Source: Alterirhizorhabdus solaris
GTDB lineage: Bacteria; Pseudomonadota; Alphaproteobacteria; Sphingomonadales; Sphingomonadaceae
Reading direction: 5' to 3'
DNA length: 32,677 bases
Assembly (NCBI RefSeq): GCF_007785815.1
Contig: NZ_VNIM01000042.1
Coordinates: 1-32,677, forward strand
Shown here in pieces: positions 19,968-29,892 of the stretch. The notes beneath the pieces are model-generated. The model was not told the origin of the DNA. It was given only the letters and a program-made list of their open reading frames with translations, and did not search any database. The position numbers and the translations under genes were made by a program. Numbering within the stretch: the first letter of the stretch is position 1; each line of letters starts with the position of its first letter.

Positions 19968-20252
19968 ATGACCGACACGCCGCCCGACCGCCTCTCGAAC
20001 AACCCGAAGAGCCCGTATTACGAGCCGGAGCATCTGATGCGCGGCATCGGCATCCGCTTCAACGGCGTGGAGAAGACCAACGTCGACGAATATTGCGTGA
20101 GCGAGGGCTGGGTGAAGATGGCGATCGGCAAGACCGTCGATCGCAAGGGCAACCCGCTGACGATCACCGCCAAGGGCACGGTGGAGCCCTATTACCAGAC
20201 GGCCGCCCCGGAGGCGGACATCGACCCGGCCAGCGTGGACGGCGACGCCTGA
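19968..20252 (+). CDS. DUF3297 family protein
   Basis: The 94-residue protein reads NPKSPYYEPEHLMRGIGIRF, then VDEYCVSEGWVKMAIGK and GNPLTITAKGTVEPYY. This matches DUF3297, a small soluble family common in alpha- and betaproteobacteria, of unknown role and sometimes labelled glutathione peroxidase without support. It stands alone between the nuclease and the thiamine-diphosphate enzyme. Confidence 0.92.
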   Translation: MTDTPPDRLSNNPKSPYYEPEHLMRGIGIRFNGVEKTNVDEYCVSEGWVKMAIGKTVDRKGNPLTITAKGTVEPYYQTAAPEADIDPASVDGDA

Positions 20253-20363
20253 GCCGGGCCGCCCCATGACGGGGCGGTAGCGCGCCGAGACGGATGACGG
20301 AACGCCCGCCGGCCCCCGGCGGTTTGCCACGCATCCCTGTCCCTTGCGTGCGAGACTCTCATC

Positions 20364-22049
20364 ATGGCCAAGACCGTCGCCGATTCGCTCGTCGCCACCC
20401 TCGCGGATCTCGGCGTGCGCCAGATCTTCGGCGTGGTCGGCGATGCGCTCAACCCGCTGACCGATGCGATCCGCCGGCAGGACGTGATCGAGTGGATCGG
20501 CGTCCGCCACGAGGAGGGCGCGGCGCTGGCGGCGGCCGGGCAGGCCAAGCTGACGGGCCGGCTGGGGGTATGCTGCGGCACCACCGGACCGGGCGGCAAC
20601 CACCTCGTCGCCGGCCTGTACGAGGCACGCAAGGACCATGCGCCGGTGCTTGCCATCTCCGGCGGCGTACCGGCCGAGCATCGCGGCACCGACTATCTGC
20701 AGGAGGATACGCCCGACCTGCTGTTCCGCGACGTTTCCGCCTACACCCAGACCGTGACCGCGCCGGAGCAGGCGGCCCCCGTGTTCCGCCAGGCCATCGC
20801 GGAGGCCTATGGCCAGCGCGGCGTCGCGCACCTGAACCTGCCGCCCGACGTGATCGGTGCGAAGATGCCCGAGGCGGTGGCGAGCGTGCCCACGCTGCGC
20901 CCGCGCCCGCAGGTTTCCCCCGATCCGGCCGATATCCAGCTGCTGGCACGCGAGATCGACGCGGCGGGCAAGATAGCGATCTTCGCCGGCGAGGGGTGTC
21001 GCGGTGCGATCGAGCAGGTGTTCACGCTGGCCGACCGGCTGAACGCCCCCGTCGTCCACACCTTCCGCGCCAAGGACATGGCGGCCTACGATCACCCGCG
21101 CTGGATCGGCGGCGTCGGGCTGATCGGCGGCGCGCCGGGGGTGGACGCGCTGAACGACGCCGATCTCGTGCTGATGCTCGGCTCCGATTATCCCTATACC
21201 GAGTTCCTGCCGCAGGACGGCCGCGTGATCCAGATCGACGAGCGCGCCGCCGTGCTGGGCCGGCGGGCAGCGGTACGGCTGGGGGTGGTCGGCTCGGTCG
21301 GCCCGGCGCTGAACGCGCTGACCCCGATCGTCGCGGCGAAGACCGACACCGCCTTCTTCGACAAGGCGACCAAGGCGCGGGTCGAGTGGGACGCCATGCT
21401 CGACAAGCGCGCCGACCCCGCCCGCAGCGCCGATCGCATCCACCCGCCCGCGCTCGGCCGGATGCTGGGCGACATGGCCGCGCGCGACGCGGTGTTCGTG
21501 GTCGATACGGGCGAGATCACATTGTGGTCGGGCAACTGGCTGCGGCAGACCGGGCAGCAGCGCATCCTCGCCTCGTTCAACAACGCGGCCGTTGGCACCG
21601 CTCTGGGGCAGGCCAACGGCGTTTCCGCGCTGAACCGCGACCGGCAGGTGATCGCCGTCTGCGGCGACGGCGGCTTCACCATGCAGATCGGCGAGTTCAT
21701 GACGGCGGTGGAGCACAAGCTGCCGGTGAAGGTGGTCGTGTACAACAACAGCGGCTGGGGGCTGGTGGATCTGGAGATGAACCAGGCCGGCCTGCCCGCG
21801 TCCTCGGGCGCGAAGTTCCCGAACATGGATTTCGCCGCCTTCGCCCGCGCGTGCGGGGTGGAGGGCTTCACGGCCCGCAAGCCGGCCGAACTGGCCGGTG
21901 CCATCGCCGGGCTGCTCGCCAGTCCCGGCCCGGCGGTGCTCGACGTGTTCGTCGATCCGGACGAGCTGCCGACGATGCCGCATATCGAGCCGCTGAAGGC
22001 CGCACGCTTCGGCATCGGCAAGATCCGCGAGATACTGCTGGGCGGCTGA
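20364..22049 (+). CDS. Thiamine-diphosphate enzyme, pyruvate dehydrogenase (quinone)/PoxB-like
   Basis: The 561-residue protein has the three-domain pyruvate-oxidase layout. [10 protein letters not shown] gives the catalytic glutamate (E50), and [13 protein letters not shown] follows. The middle domain has FAGEGCRGA and [12 protein letters not shown]. The C-terminal domain has [12 protein letters not shown] (D435) and [15 protein letters not shown], the GDG-NN motif that binds Mg-ThDP. PoxB turns pyruvate into acetate and CO2 and feeds electrons to the quinone pool at the membrane. Acetolactate synthase-like or oxalyl-type relatives share the fold, so the substrate is inferred. It appears monocistronic. 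Confidence 0.87.
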   Translation: MAKTVADSLVATLADLGVRQIFGVVGDALNPLTDAIRRQDVIEWIGVRHEEGAALAAAGQAKLTGRLGVCCGTTGPGGNHLVAGLYEARKDHAPVLAISGGVPAEHRGTDYLQEDTPDLLFRDVSAYTQTVTAPEQAAPVFRQAIAEAYGQRGVAHLNLPPDVIGAKMPEAVASVPTLRPRPQVSPDPADIQLLAREIDAAGKIAIFAGEGCRGAIEQVFTLADRLNAPVVHTFRAKDMAAYDHPRWIGGVGLIGGAPGVDALNDADLVLMLGSDYPYTEFLPQDGRVIQIDERAAVLGRRAAVRLGVVGSVGPALNALTPIVAAKTDTAFFDKATKARVEWDAMLDKRADPARSADRIHPPALGRMLGDMAARDAVFVVDTGEITLWSGNWLRQTGQQRILASFNNAAVGTALGQANGVSALNRDRQVIAVCGDGGFTMQIGEFMTAVEHKLPVKVVVYNNSGWGLVDLEMNQAGLPASSGAKFPNMDFAAFARACGVEGFTARKPAELAGAIAGLLASPGPAVLDVFVDPDELPTMPHIEPLKAARFGIGKIREILLGG

Positions 22050-22155
22050 CGCGGCGCGGGCGGCACGGCTGGTCGCCGTCCGCTTGCCCCTGTGCGGCTT
22101 AGCGGGCATGTTCCGGGCGGAACATTTCGCGAAGATTCTCCCGGGGGGCCAGTTG

Positions 22156-24546
22156 ATGGCGGTGCATGACGTGGCTTTGGCGCGCGGTAACATCCGCGAG
22201 TCGTCGATCCGCGCGCGTGGCGCAGTGCGGCGCGCGGCGGTGCGCGGCACCGCGCTGGCCGGGGCGGCGGCGCTGCTGACGCTGGTGCTGCTACTGGCGG
22301 TGGCGCTCGCCAGCTACAGCCCGACCGATCCGTCGCTCAACACCGCCGCAGAGGGGCCCGCGCGCAACCTGCTGGGCCTGCCCGGCGCCACCGCCGCCGA
22401 CCTGCTGCTCAGTCTGCTCGGGCCGGCTGCCGCGCTGCTGCTGCCGCTGGTGCTGCTGATCGGGCTGCGGCTGTGGCGCGGCGCGTCGGTGGGGCACTGG
22501 AAGCGATCGCTGGGGATCGCGACGGCGGCGATCGTCATCTTCGACGTGGCGCTGGCACTGTTGCGCGGTGGCTCCGTCGCCGGGCTGCCCGGCGGCTGGG
22601 GCGGCGGCATCGGGCTGGCCGGCGCGGGCGGGATCGAGGCGCTGATCGGCCTCGTGCCCGGCGCGCCCGTGCAGGCCGGCATCCGGATCGGGGCGATCCT
22701 GCTGTTCGGCCTGGGTGGGCTGGCGCTGGGCGCGTGGGGCCTCGGCCTGGACGCGGGCGAGCGTGGCTGGCTGTTCCGCCGCGACCGCTTCTCGCGCGAG
22801 CCGCGCGTCACCATCACCCCGTCGATGCCGGTGGAGCCGGAAACGGCGGTCGAGACGACGAAACCCGCCGCGCGGCAGAAGATCGCGAAGGCCGGCAAGC
22901 CCCTGCCCCGCCCGGCGGTATCGCCCGACGCGGAGACGAGCACGCCGCCCACCATCCGCGAGCCGATAGCCCGCCCCGCGCAGGAACCGCGCGAGCGCAA
23001 GACGCCGGCCAGCAACGCGCCCGACACCTACACGCTGCCGCCGATCGACCTGCTGGCCGAGCCGCCGCCGAACACCGGCCAGGTGATCGACCGCGCCTCG
23101 CTGGAGCGCAACGCGCGTTTGCTGGAGACGGTGCTCGACGACTTCCACGTCAAGGGCCGCATCACCGAGATCCGCCCCGGCCCCGTGGTGACGATGTACG
23201 AGCTGGAGCCGGCATCGGGCATCAAGGCCAGCCGGGTCATCTCGCTGGCGGACGACATCGCGCGCAACATGTCGGCGCTGTCGGCGCGCGTCGCCACCAT
23301 CCCGGGGCGCAGCGTGATCGGCATCGAGCTGCCCAACCAGAAGCGCGAGGCGGTGATGCTGCGCGAGCTGGTGGACAGCGAGGGCTTCGAGTCCTCCACC
23401 GCGCAGCTGCCGATCATCCTCGGCAAGAACATCGCCGGCGATCCCGTCATCACCGATCTGGCGCCGATGCCGCACCTGCTGATCGCGGGCACGACCGGCT
23501 CGGGCAAGTCGGTCGGCCTCAACACGATGATCGTCTCGCTGCTCTATCGCCTCACGCCCGAGCAGTGCCGGATGATCATGATCGACCCGAAGATGCTGGA
23601 ACTGTCGGTCTACGACGGCATCCCGCACCTGCTGTCGCCGGTGGTGACGGAGCCGGCGAAGGCGATCCGCGCGCTGAAATGGGCGGTCGAGCAGATGGAG
23701 GACCGCTATCGCATGATGGCCTCGATCGGCGTGCGCGGTCTTGGCGGGTTCAACGATTCGGTGCGCGCGGCTAAGGCCAAGGGCAAGCCGATCACGCGGC
23801 GCGTGCAGACCGGCTACGACGGCGAGACCGGCCAGCCGATCTACGAGGAGGAGACGCTTGAGTTCGAGCCGCTGCCGCAGATCGTGGTGGTGGTGGACGA
23901 GCTGGCCGACCTGATGATGACGGCGGGCAAGGAGGTGGAATTCCTGATCCAGCGCCTCGCCCAGAAGGCGCGCGCCGCCGGCATCCACCTCATCATGGCG
24001 ACCCAGCGGCCGTCGGTGGATGTCATCACCGGCGTCATCAAGGCGAACCTGCCGACGCGGATCAGCTTCGCCGTCACCAGCAAGATCGATTCGCGCACCA
24101 TCCTGGGCGAGCAGGGCGCCGAGCAGCTGCTGGGCAAGGGCGACATGCTCTACATGCCCGGCGGCAAGCAGATCGCCCGCGTCCACGGCCCGTTCGTGTC
24201 CGACGACGAGGTGCGCGCCATCGCCGATCACTGGCGCGGACAGGGCACGCCGGATTATATCTCGGCCGTCACCGAGGAGCCGCTGGAAGGCGCCTACGAG
24301 ATCGAGGGCGCGCCCACCGGCCCGGACGACCCCGAGACGCAGGTCTATCGCCGCGCGGTGCAGCTGGTGGTGGAAAACCGCAAGGCCTCGACCAGCTGGC
24401 TGCAGCGCCAGCTGCGCGTCGGGTACAACTCCGCCGCGCGGCTGATCGAGCGGATGGAGAAGGAAGGCATCATCGGCACCCCCGACCATGTCGGCCGCCG
24501 CGAGGTGCTGTTCGAGCCGGCGGATCTGGCCAGCTTCTGGAGCTAG
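22156..24546 (+). CDS. ftsK: DNA translocase FtsK
   Basis: ATG 22156 follows GGGGGG at 22143-22148 and gives 796 residues; the open frame from 22084 has no good site. The N-terminus has several membrane helices ([60 protein letters not shown]) and SYSPTDPS, typical of FtsK. A proline-rich linker (about 225-315) is followed by the motor: [13 protein letters not shown] (Walker A, K451), [13 protein letters not shown] (Walker B) and [20 protein letters not shown]. The C-terminal winged-helix gamma domain ([20 protein letters not shown]) reads KOPS sites. It pumps DNA at the septum for chromosome resolution. Confidence 0.97.
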   Translation: MAVHDVALARGNIRESSIRARGAVRRAAVRGTALAGAAALLTLVLLLAVALASYSPTDPSLNTAAEGPARNLLGLPGATAADLLLSLLGPAAALLLPLVLLIGLRLWRGASVGHWKRSLGIATAAIVIFDVALALLRGGSVAGLPGGWGGGIGLAGAGGIEALIGLVPGAPVQAGIRIGAILLFGLGGLALGAWGLGLDAGERGWLFRRDRFSREPRVTITPSMPVEPETAVETTKPAARQKIAKAGKPLPRPAVSPDAETSTPPTIREPIARPAQEPRERKTPASNAPDTYTLPPIDLLAEPPPNTGQVIDRASLERNARLLETVLDDFHVKGRITEIRPGPVVTMYELEPASGIKASRVISLADDIARNMSALSARVATIPGRSVIGIELPNQKREAVMLRELVDSEGFESSTAQLPIILGKNIAGDPVITDLAPMPHLLIAGTTGSGKSVGLNTMIVSLLYRLTPEQCRMIMIDPKMLELSVYDGIPHLLSPVVTEPAKAIRALKWAVEQMEDRYRMMASIGVRGLGGFNDSVRAAKAKGKPITRRVQTGYDGETGQPIYEEETLEFEPLPQIVVVVDELADLMMTAGKEVEFLIQRLAQKARAAGIHLIMATQRPSVDVITGVIKANLPTRISFAVTSKIDSRTILGEQGAEQLLGKGDMLYMPGGKQIARVHGPFVSDDEVRAIADHWRGQGTPDYISAVTEEPLEGAYEIEGAPTGPDDPETQVYRRAVQLVVENRKASTSWLQRQLRVGYNSAARLIERMEKEGIIGTPDHVGRREVLFEPADLASFWS

Positions 24547-24646
24547 GCCGGGCCTGCCGCGCCCTGCCCCGGAACCGGCAGGTTCAGCCGCGATTAAATG
24601 GCGGGCCGCGATAGCATCCCATGCCCGCCGCACCCGGAGACATGAT

Positions 24647-25267
24647 TTGACCGTCCGTACCCCCGCCCTCCTGTCGTCGCTCGGCCTTGCGCTCGCGCTG
24701 CCCGCCGTCGCGATCGCGGCCCCCTCGCCGCTGGCGCAGGTATCCGATCATCTGCGCGCGGTGGAGACGATGACGGCCAATTTCGTCCAGACCGACCGCA
24801 ACGGCAAGGCGATCGGCGGTACGCTCACGCTCAAGCGACCGGGCCGTATCCGCTTCCAGTATCAGAAGGGCGTGCCGCTGCTGGTGGTGGGCGACGGCAA
24901 GGCGCTGACGATGATCGACTATTCGGTCAAGCAGGTGTCGCGCTGGCCGATCGGCAACTCGCCGCTGGGCATCCTGCTCGATCCGTCGCGCGATCTGGGG
25001 CAGGCGGCACAGGTGCTGTCGCAGCCCGATCCGCGCGTGCTGGTGATCGCCGCGAAGGACCCCAAGCATCCAGAATACGGCACGATCACGATCGCCTTCG
25101 CGCGGCTGGCCGGCGCGCCCGCCGGGCTGATGTTGCGCGGCTGGACGGTGCTGGACGCGCAGGGCAACCGCTCGACCATCCAGCTGACGGACCAGAAGTT
25201 CAACGTGCCGGTGCCGGCCAACGCCTTCCGCTGGGACGATCCGCGCCAGCAGGGGCCACGCCGCTAG
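24647..25267 (+). CDS. lolA: LolA-family outer-membrane lipoprotein carrier
   Basis: TTG 24647 with GGAG at 24636-24639 gives 206 residues; the nearby ATG at 24642 hits a stop two codons on. ALLSSLGLALALPAVAIAAP is a Sec signal cleaved near AIA. VSDHLRAVETMTANFVQTDRNG, GTLTLKRPGRIRFQY and LVVGDGKALTMIDYSVKQVS are the LolA beta-strand landmarks. LolA shuttles lipoproteins through the periplasm from LolCDE to the outer membrane. It follows ftsK by 100 bases. Its TAG overlaps the TAG of the convergent REC-Hpt gene within CTAG. Confidence 0.93.
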   Translation: MTVRTPALLSSLGLALALPAVAIAAPSPLAQVSDHLRAVETMTANFVQTDRNGKAIGGTLTLKRPGRIRFQYQKGVPLLVVGDGKALTMIDYSVKQVSRWPIGNSPLGILLDPSRDLGQAAQVLSQPDPRVLVIAAKDPKHPEYGTITIAFARLAGAPAGLMLRGWTVLDAQGNRSTIQLTDQKFNVPVPANAFRWDDPRQQGPRR

Positions 25268-25905
25268 GGCGCGGACGCCGTAGGCACGTCGGGCGCGCCC
25301 AACCGCCGTTCGATCGCCGCGCGTGCGGCCAGGGCGCTGGCACGCGCCGCCGGCACCGCCGCTACCTCTCCCTCCGATACCGCCAGCCACGCCGCCGATA
25401 CGCGCGCGAAGCCGAGCGTGCCGGCCAGCCCGCCGATGCGATGCGCCAGCCCCGAGTCTGCCTCGTCCAGCCGGTCGAGCGCGTGGGCCAGTTGCGCATC
25501 GAAGTCGGCGAGCAGCCCGGCGAGCCGGGCGGTGCCGAACATCGCCGCCAGCCGGTCGAGCGTCATATCGACCGGCTGCCACGGCCGGATCGCCGCCGCC
25601 AGCGCCTCGGGCGTGCAGGGCCAGGCGATGATGCCGTCGATCCCTGCAACCGAGTCGGCGACGGAATCGCCCTCGCCGGCAAAGGCGAGGATCGGCGGCC
25701 CCTCGCCTGCCCGCCTGATCCCGTGTGCGATACCGGCCGACGCCAGCCCCGGATCGAGCAATACGAGGGCCGGCACCTCCGTCGGCGCCATGCCGCCGTC
25801 GTCCGCGATCGCCACCCTCCAGCCCAGCGGGGCAAGGTGCGTGCGGACGAATGCGGCGCGTGCCGGCACGGCATCCGCGATCAGCAAAAGGGGGAGCGGC
25901 TCCAT
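25264..25905 (-). CDS. REC-Hpt phosphotransfer protein
   Basis: ATG 25905 has AGGA six bases upstream and gives 213 residues. The first 110 resemble a receiver domain with a possible phospho-acceptor D51 in LVLLDPGL, but the acidic pair is reduced to AD and the conserved lysine is tryptophan (GIIAWPC), so it may be a pseudo-receiver. The second part is an Hpt domain: SGLAHRIGGLAGTLGF places the phosphorylatable histidine at H155. Such a protein would relay phosphate from a hybrid kinase to a final regulator. It diverges from the regulator-kinase genes at 26017-29572, which supplies likely partners. Confidence 0.8.
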   Translation of the reverse strand: MEPLPLLLIADAVPARAAFVRTHLAPLGWRVAIADDGGMAPTEVPALVLLDPGLASAGIAHGIRRAGEGPPILAFAGEGDSVADSVAGIDGIIAWPCTPEALAAAIRPWQPVDMTLDRLAAMFGTARLAGLLADFDAQLAHALDRLDEADSGLAHRIGGLAGTLGFARVSAAWLAVSEGEVAAVPAARASALAARAAIERRLGAPDVPTASAP

Positions 25906-26016
25906 CAGAAATCCTCGTGAAAGCAACTTGACTTAACATGCCTCAACAGGTTCCTTGGCATAAGCCGATATGTCGGCCATCGTCGATGGTGGGCACGACG
26001 GGACAGGGGGAATGAC

Positions 26017-26661
26017 GTGACGGTTGCGCGACTGCTGATCGCGGATGACCATCCGCTGATTGTCGAGGCGCTCTCGCTCGCCGCGCGATCGGTGATGCCG
26101 GAACTCGCGATCGATACGGCCGGCACGATCGCCGCCGCCGAGTCGCTGGTGCGCGAGCGCAAGGGCTACAAGCTGGTGCTGCTCGATTTCCTGCTGCCCG
26201 ATGCACGCGGCTTCTCCGGTTTCATGCGGTTGCAGCACCTGCTGGGATCGGTGCCGATCGCGATCGTCACCGGGCAGCGGATGCCGGAACTGGCCGAGGC
26301 GGCGCGCGCGCTGGGCGCGGTGGGCTTCCTCCCCAAATCACAACCGCTGGACGAGATGGCGCGCTCGATCCGCACGATGCTGGGTGGGGCCACCTCGTTC
26401 CCGCCGGCCAGCGTGGGGGACGCCGGGGCCAGCGACGCGCGCAGCCGCGTCTCCAGCCTGTCGGGCGCGCAGCTGCGCGTGCTGCTGGCGCTGGCGGACG
26501 GCCGGCTGAACAAGCAGATCGCCGGCGATCTGGGCATCACCGAGGCGACGGTGAAGGCGCACATGACCGCCATCTTCCGCAAGCTGGGGGTGAGCGGGCG
26601 AACGCAGGCGCTGCTGGCGATGCAGCCGCTGCTGGGCGAAGCGCGAGAGCCGCTGCATTGA
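26017..26661 (+). CDS. LuxR/NarL-type response regulator
   Basis: GTG 26017 follows GGGGGA; an ATG five bases earlier runs into TGA at once. The 214-residue protein has a receiver (LLIADDHPLIVEAL, D57 in LVLLDFLLPD, lysine in GFLPKSQP) and a NarL-type helix-turn-helix (LSGAQLRVLLALADGRLNKQ, ITEATVKAHMTAIFRKLGVS). It should bind DNA as a dimer once phosphorylated. It is the output candidate of the neighbouring kinase and overlaps it by four bases. Confidence 0.93.
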   Translation: MTVARLLIADDHPLIVEALSLAARSVMPELAIDTAGTIAAAESLVRERKGYKLVLLDFLLPDARGFSGFMRLQHLLGSVPIAIVTGQRMPELAEAARALGAVGFLPKSQPLDEMARSIRTMLGGATSFPPASVGDAGASDARSRVSSLSGAQLRVLLALADGRLNKQIAGDLGITEATVKAHMTAIFRKLGVSGRTQALLAMQPLLGEAREPLH

Positions 26662-29183
26662 GCAACGGCTTCGTCACCGGCCCGCTGGCCCCGCCGCCGA
26701 AACCGCCATCGGCGCAGCTGTTCCTCACGGTGGGGCTCGGCACGCTGCTGCTGCTGCTGGTCCTGGGCCTGTGGCTGGCGCAGGAACGGACCAATGCGGA
26801 CGGCGCGCGGGCCGTTCTGCGCGACTCGTACAGCCGCCGTCTTTCCACCAGCGAGCTGCTGGCCCGGCTGAACCAGGCCGAAAGCGCGCAGCGTGGTTAC
26901 GTCATCTCGGGCGATGCGGCATTCCTGCTGCCTTACTACCCGGCCCGGCGGGGGCTGCTGCGGCAGCTTCCCGCCTTCGTCGCCAGCTACCGCGACCAGC
27001 CGTCGCAGGCCGCCCGCATCGCCGAGTTGCGGCGGGTGGTGGAGGCCAAGCTGGCCGAGATGGACCGGGTGATCCGGGCCCGCCGGATGGACGGGATGGC
27101 GCGCGCGGTGGCGATCGTCTCCGGCAGCCGGGGCCGGATGCTGATGGAGCGGGCGCGCTCGCTGACGATGGCCGTCCTCGCCACGGAGGATGCGGTGCTG
27201 GCCGGGCAGCTCGCCCAGCTGAACGGCGCGATCGGCAAGTCGCGCATGCTGATCTGGCTGACGCTGGCATTCGGCGCGATCGCATGGCTGCTGATCGTGG
27301 TGCAGGGCTGGCGCACCCGGCAGGTCCGTTTCCGTACCGAGATGGCCGCGCGCGAGATACTGGTGCGATTGCGCGGCGTCTTCGCCAGCAGCACCGATGC
27401 GATCATCATCCTCAATCCCAGCGGCACGATCGAGGACATCAACCCGGCGGCGACGGCGATGTTCGGCTTCACCTCCGCCGAGCTGGAACGGCGCGATATC
27501 TCCCGCCTGTTGCGGCTGGCGGACGGCGAGGCCTCGTTCGAGGAGCGGATGGGCATCGTCGACGGGCGGATCGTCCAGCCGATCCGGGTGGATCAGGTCG
27601 CGCGCCACCGCGACGGGCGGGAGCTGACGGTGGACGTGGCGCTGGGGCTGATGCCGCTGGCCGATGGCGTCCACGTCGTCGCCTCGCTGCGCGACGTTTC
27701 CGAACGCAAGGCCGCCGAACTGCTGAAGGATCAGTTCATCTCCACCGTCAGCCACGAACTGCGCACGCCGCTCACCTCCGTGCTGGGGTCGCTGGGGCTG
27801 CTGCGCGGGGGAGCGGCGGGCGCGCTGTCCACCAAGGCAGAGCGGCTCGTCGACATCGCCGACAACAATGCCCGCCGCCTGATCCGCCTCATCAACGACA
27901 TTCTCGACATCGATCGCATGGCCTCCGGTCAGGCGCGGCTCGAACAGGCGGTGGTCGACCTGAAGGACGTCGTCGCCCGCGCGATGGACGACACGCGCGG
28001 GCTGGGCACGTCCAAGGACGTGCGGCTGGAGCTGCGCGCGCCTGCGGAGCCGCTGCCGATCCTGGGCGATACCGAGCGGCTGTTACAGGTGATCGGCAAC
28101 CTGCTCTCCAACGCCATCCGCTTCTCGCCCGTCGGCGGCGTGGTGACGCTGGAACTGACGCGCGACCAGCGCCGGGTGAACCTGTGCGTCATCGATCAGG
28201 GGCCGGGCGTGCCGCCCGATTTCCGCACCCGCCTGTTCGAGCGGTTCGCCCAGTCCGGCGCGGGGGCGGCGATCCCCGGCGGCAGCGGCCTGGGCCTCAC
28301 CATCTCGCGCGAGATCGTGCGCGCGCACGGCGGCGAGATATGGTTCGAGGACGCGCCTGGCGGCGGCGCGCATTTCTGCCTGTGGCTCGCACTGCAATCG
28401 CGCGGCACCCCCCGTCTCCCGGGGGATCAGCAGCGCGTGCTGGTGTGCGAGGACGATCATGATGCGGCGCAGGTGCTGCGGCTGATGATCGAGGCCGAAG
28501 GGCTGGCGGTGGACATGTGCGGCAGCGCGCGCGAGGCGCAGTCGATGGCGGCCAACGGCAACTATGCCGGCGTGATCCTCGACCTGCGGCTGCCCGATGC
28601 CAATGGCCTTTCGGTGATCCGCGGCCTGCGCGCCGCACCCGAGACTCGGCTCGTGCCGATCATCGTCGTGTCCGGCGTGGCGGACGACGGCGCGCGCGAT
28701 CCGGCGGCCTGCACGCTCGACGTGGTGGACTGGATCGACAAGCCGGTCTCGTCCGAGCGGCTGCTCGCCGCGCTGGACGTGGCGCTGTGCCGGTCCAGCG
28801 ACGGCAAGCCCACGCTGCTGCACATCGACGACGATCCCGACATGCTGGAGGTGACGGCGATGGGGCTGGCCGGCCGGGCGCGGATGCTGCGTGCCGAAAG
28901 CCTGGCACAGGCGCGCGCGATCCTGCGGCAGACCGTTCCCGACGTCGTGATCCTCGACCTCAACCTCAGCGACGGATCGGGGCTGGAGCTGCTGCCCGAA
29001 CTCGTCGCGCCCGATGGCAGCGCGGTGCCGACGATCATCTATTCCGCCTCCGAGCTGGCGCCGGAGGTGGGTCGTCAGGTGGACGCGGTGCTCATCAAGT
29101 CGCGCCGCTCGCTGCGTGCGCTGTCGGGCAAGATCGGCGAGATCCTCGATCAGCGCCGGCCCAACCGGAAGGAATCGGCATGA
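26658..29183 (+). CDS. Hybrid histidine kinase with CHASE3, PAS and two receiver domains
   Basis: TTG 26658 overlaps the regulator's stop (TTGA) and gives 841 residues. A first membrane helix (FLTVGLGTLLLLLVLGLWLA) is followed by a CHASE3 sensor with the signature QAESAQRGYVISGDAAFLLP, and a second helix (MLIWLTLAFGAIAWLLIVV). Next are a PAS domain (about 235-345), HisKA with H366 in STVSHELRTPL, and a HATPase domain (GNLLSNAIRFSP, GSGLGLTISREIV). Receiver 1 has D642 (VILDLRLPD) and receiver 2 has D767 (VILDLNLSD). It is an inner-membrane phosphorelay kinase; the signal is unknown. It overlaps the next receiver gene by four bases. Confidence 0.93.
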   Translation: MSNGFVTGPLAPPPKPPSAQLFLTVGLGTLLLLLVLGLWLAQERTNADGARAVLRDSYSRRLSTSELLARLNQAESAQRGYVISGDAAFLLPYYPARRGLLRQLPAFVASYRDQPSQAARIAELRRVVEAKLAEMDRVIRARRMDGMARAVAIVSGSRGRMLMERARSLTMAVLATEDAVLAGQLAQLNGAIGKSRMLIWLTLAFGAIAWLLIVVQGWRTRQVRFRTEMAAREILVRLRGVFASSTDAIIILNPSGTIEDINPAATAMFGFTSAELERRDISRLLRLADGEASFEERMGIVDGRIVQPIRVDQVARHRDGRELTVDVALGLMPLADGVHVVASLRDVSERKAAELLKDQFISTVSHELRTPLTSVLGSLGLLRGGAAGALSTKAERLVDIADNNARRLIRLINDILDIDRMASGQARLEQAVVDLKDVVARAMDDTRGLGTSKDVRLELRAPAEPLPILGDTERLLQVIGNLLSNAIRFSPVGGVVTLELTRDQRRVNLCVIDQGPGVPPDFRTRLFERFAQSGAGAAIPGGSGLGLTISREIVRAHGGEIWFEDAPGGGAHFCLWLALQSRGTPRLPGDQQRVLVCEDDHDAAQVLRLMIEAEGLAVDMCGSAREAQSMAANGNYAGVILDLRLPDANGLSVIRGLRAAPETRLVPIIVVSGVADDGARDPAACTLDVVDWIDKPVSSERLLAALDVALCRSSDGKPTLLHIDDDPDMLEVTAMGLAGRARMLRAESLAQARAILRQTVPDVVILDLNLSDGSGLELLPELVAPDGSAVPTIIYSASELAPEVGRQVDAVLIKSRRSLRALSGKIGEILDQRRPNRKESA

Positions 29184-29572
29184 CCACGCCGCTGACCGTC
29201 CTCTACGTGGACGACGACGACGACATCCGCTCGATCGCGACGATGTCGCTGGAGCTGGACCCGGACATGACCGTGGCGGCCGCCGCCTCCGGCGCGGAGG
29301 CGCTGGCGCTGCTGGAAGACGAGTCGCTGAGGCCCGACGTGATCCTGCTCGACGTGATGATGCCGGAGATGGACGGGCCGACGCTGGCCCGCCACCTGTG
29401 CGTGATGCCCCGCCTGCGCGGCGTGCCGCTGCTGTTCATGACGGCGCGCGCGCGTCAGGCCGACATCGCCGGCTATTACGCACTGGGGGCCGCGGCGGTG
29501 ATCTCCAAGCCGTTCGACCCGCTCGGCCTCGCCGCCGAGATTCGCGCGGTGCTGGCGCGGATCGAGGGCTAG
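29180..29572 (+). CDS. Single-domain response regulator (CheY-like receiver)
   Basis: The 130-residue protein is a receiver only. LYVDDDDDIRS is the acidic pocket, D58 in VILLDVMMPEMDG the acceptor, T88 and K110 (AVISKPFDP) the switch residues. ATG 29180 overlaps the kinase stop. Without an output domain it probably carries or drains phosphate within the same relay, or acts by binding a partner. Confidence 0.92.
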   Translation: MTTPLTVLYVDDDDDIRSIATMSLELDPDMTVAAAASGAEALALLEDESLRPDVILLDVMMPEMDGPTLARHLCVMPRLRGVPLLFMTARARQADIAGYYALGAAAVISKPFDPLGLAAEIRAVLARIEG

Positions 29573-29892
29573 AGCCGGACGACGAGGTTTCGTTCCGGAC
29601 GCCCATCCCGAGAAGCCATCGAGCCTGCCCGATCGCGTCTCGAAGGAGGGTCGCAGCTCCGTCCTTCGAGACGGGTCTTGGCCACGTTTGGAAAAAGCGG
29701 GGATCCGGACGACCGCTTGAAGACCCCGAGCGAAGTCGAAGGGCGGGCCACCCACGTGACGCGCCGTGCCTCTCTCCCTCGCTCGGCACAGGGCGCGGCC
29801 GTCTCAGTTCGACCCGGAAGAGTGGAGCATCGGCGTCAGATACCCGGTCGGCTCCTCTCGGGAGGAGCGGCTCGGTTTCGAGGCGTCCGACC
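29573..29892. other. Gene-free stretch with inverted repeat
   Basis: GTCTCGAAGGA at 29637-29647 and TCCTTCGAGAC at 29662-29672 form a perfect 11-bp stem around a 14-base loop. A GAGCGAAGTCGAAGG element at 29729-29743 and CTCCTCTCGGGAGGAG at 29850-29865 (6-bp stem) follow. The GAGCGAAGTCGA pattern resembles dispersed intergenic repeats of sphingomonads. The region lies between convergent genes, so the hairpins may end transcription. No credible gene is seen. Confidence 0.5.

Noticed and set aside
19917-24633. Two minus-strand open frames of about 780 codons opposite poxB-like and ftsK
   Set aside because: Same antisense artefact; no motif, and the plus-strand genes are unambiguous.
25906-26016. 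General-stress (EcfG-type) promoter between the divergent phosphorelay genes
   Set aside because: GGAAC occurs on the minus strand, but no GTT stands at the required 16-17 base spacing.
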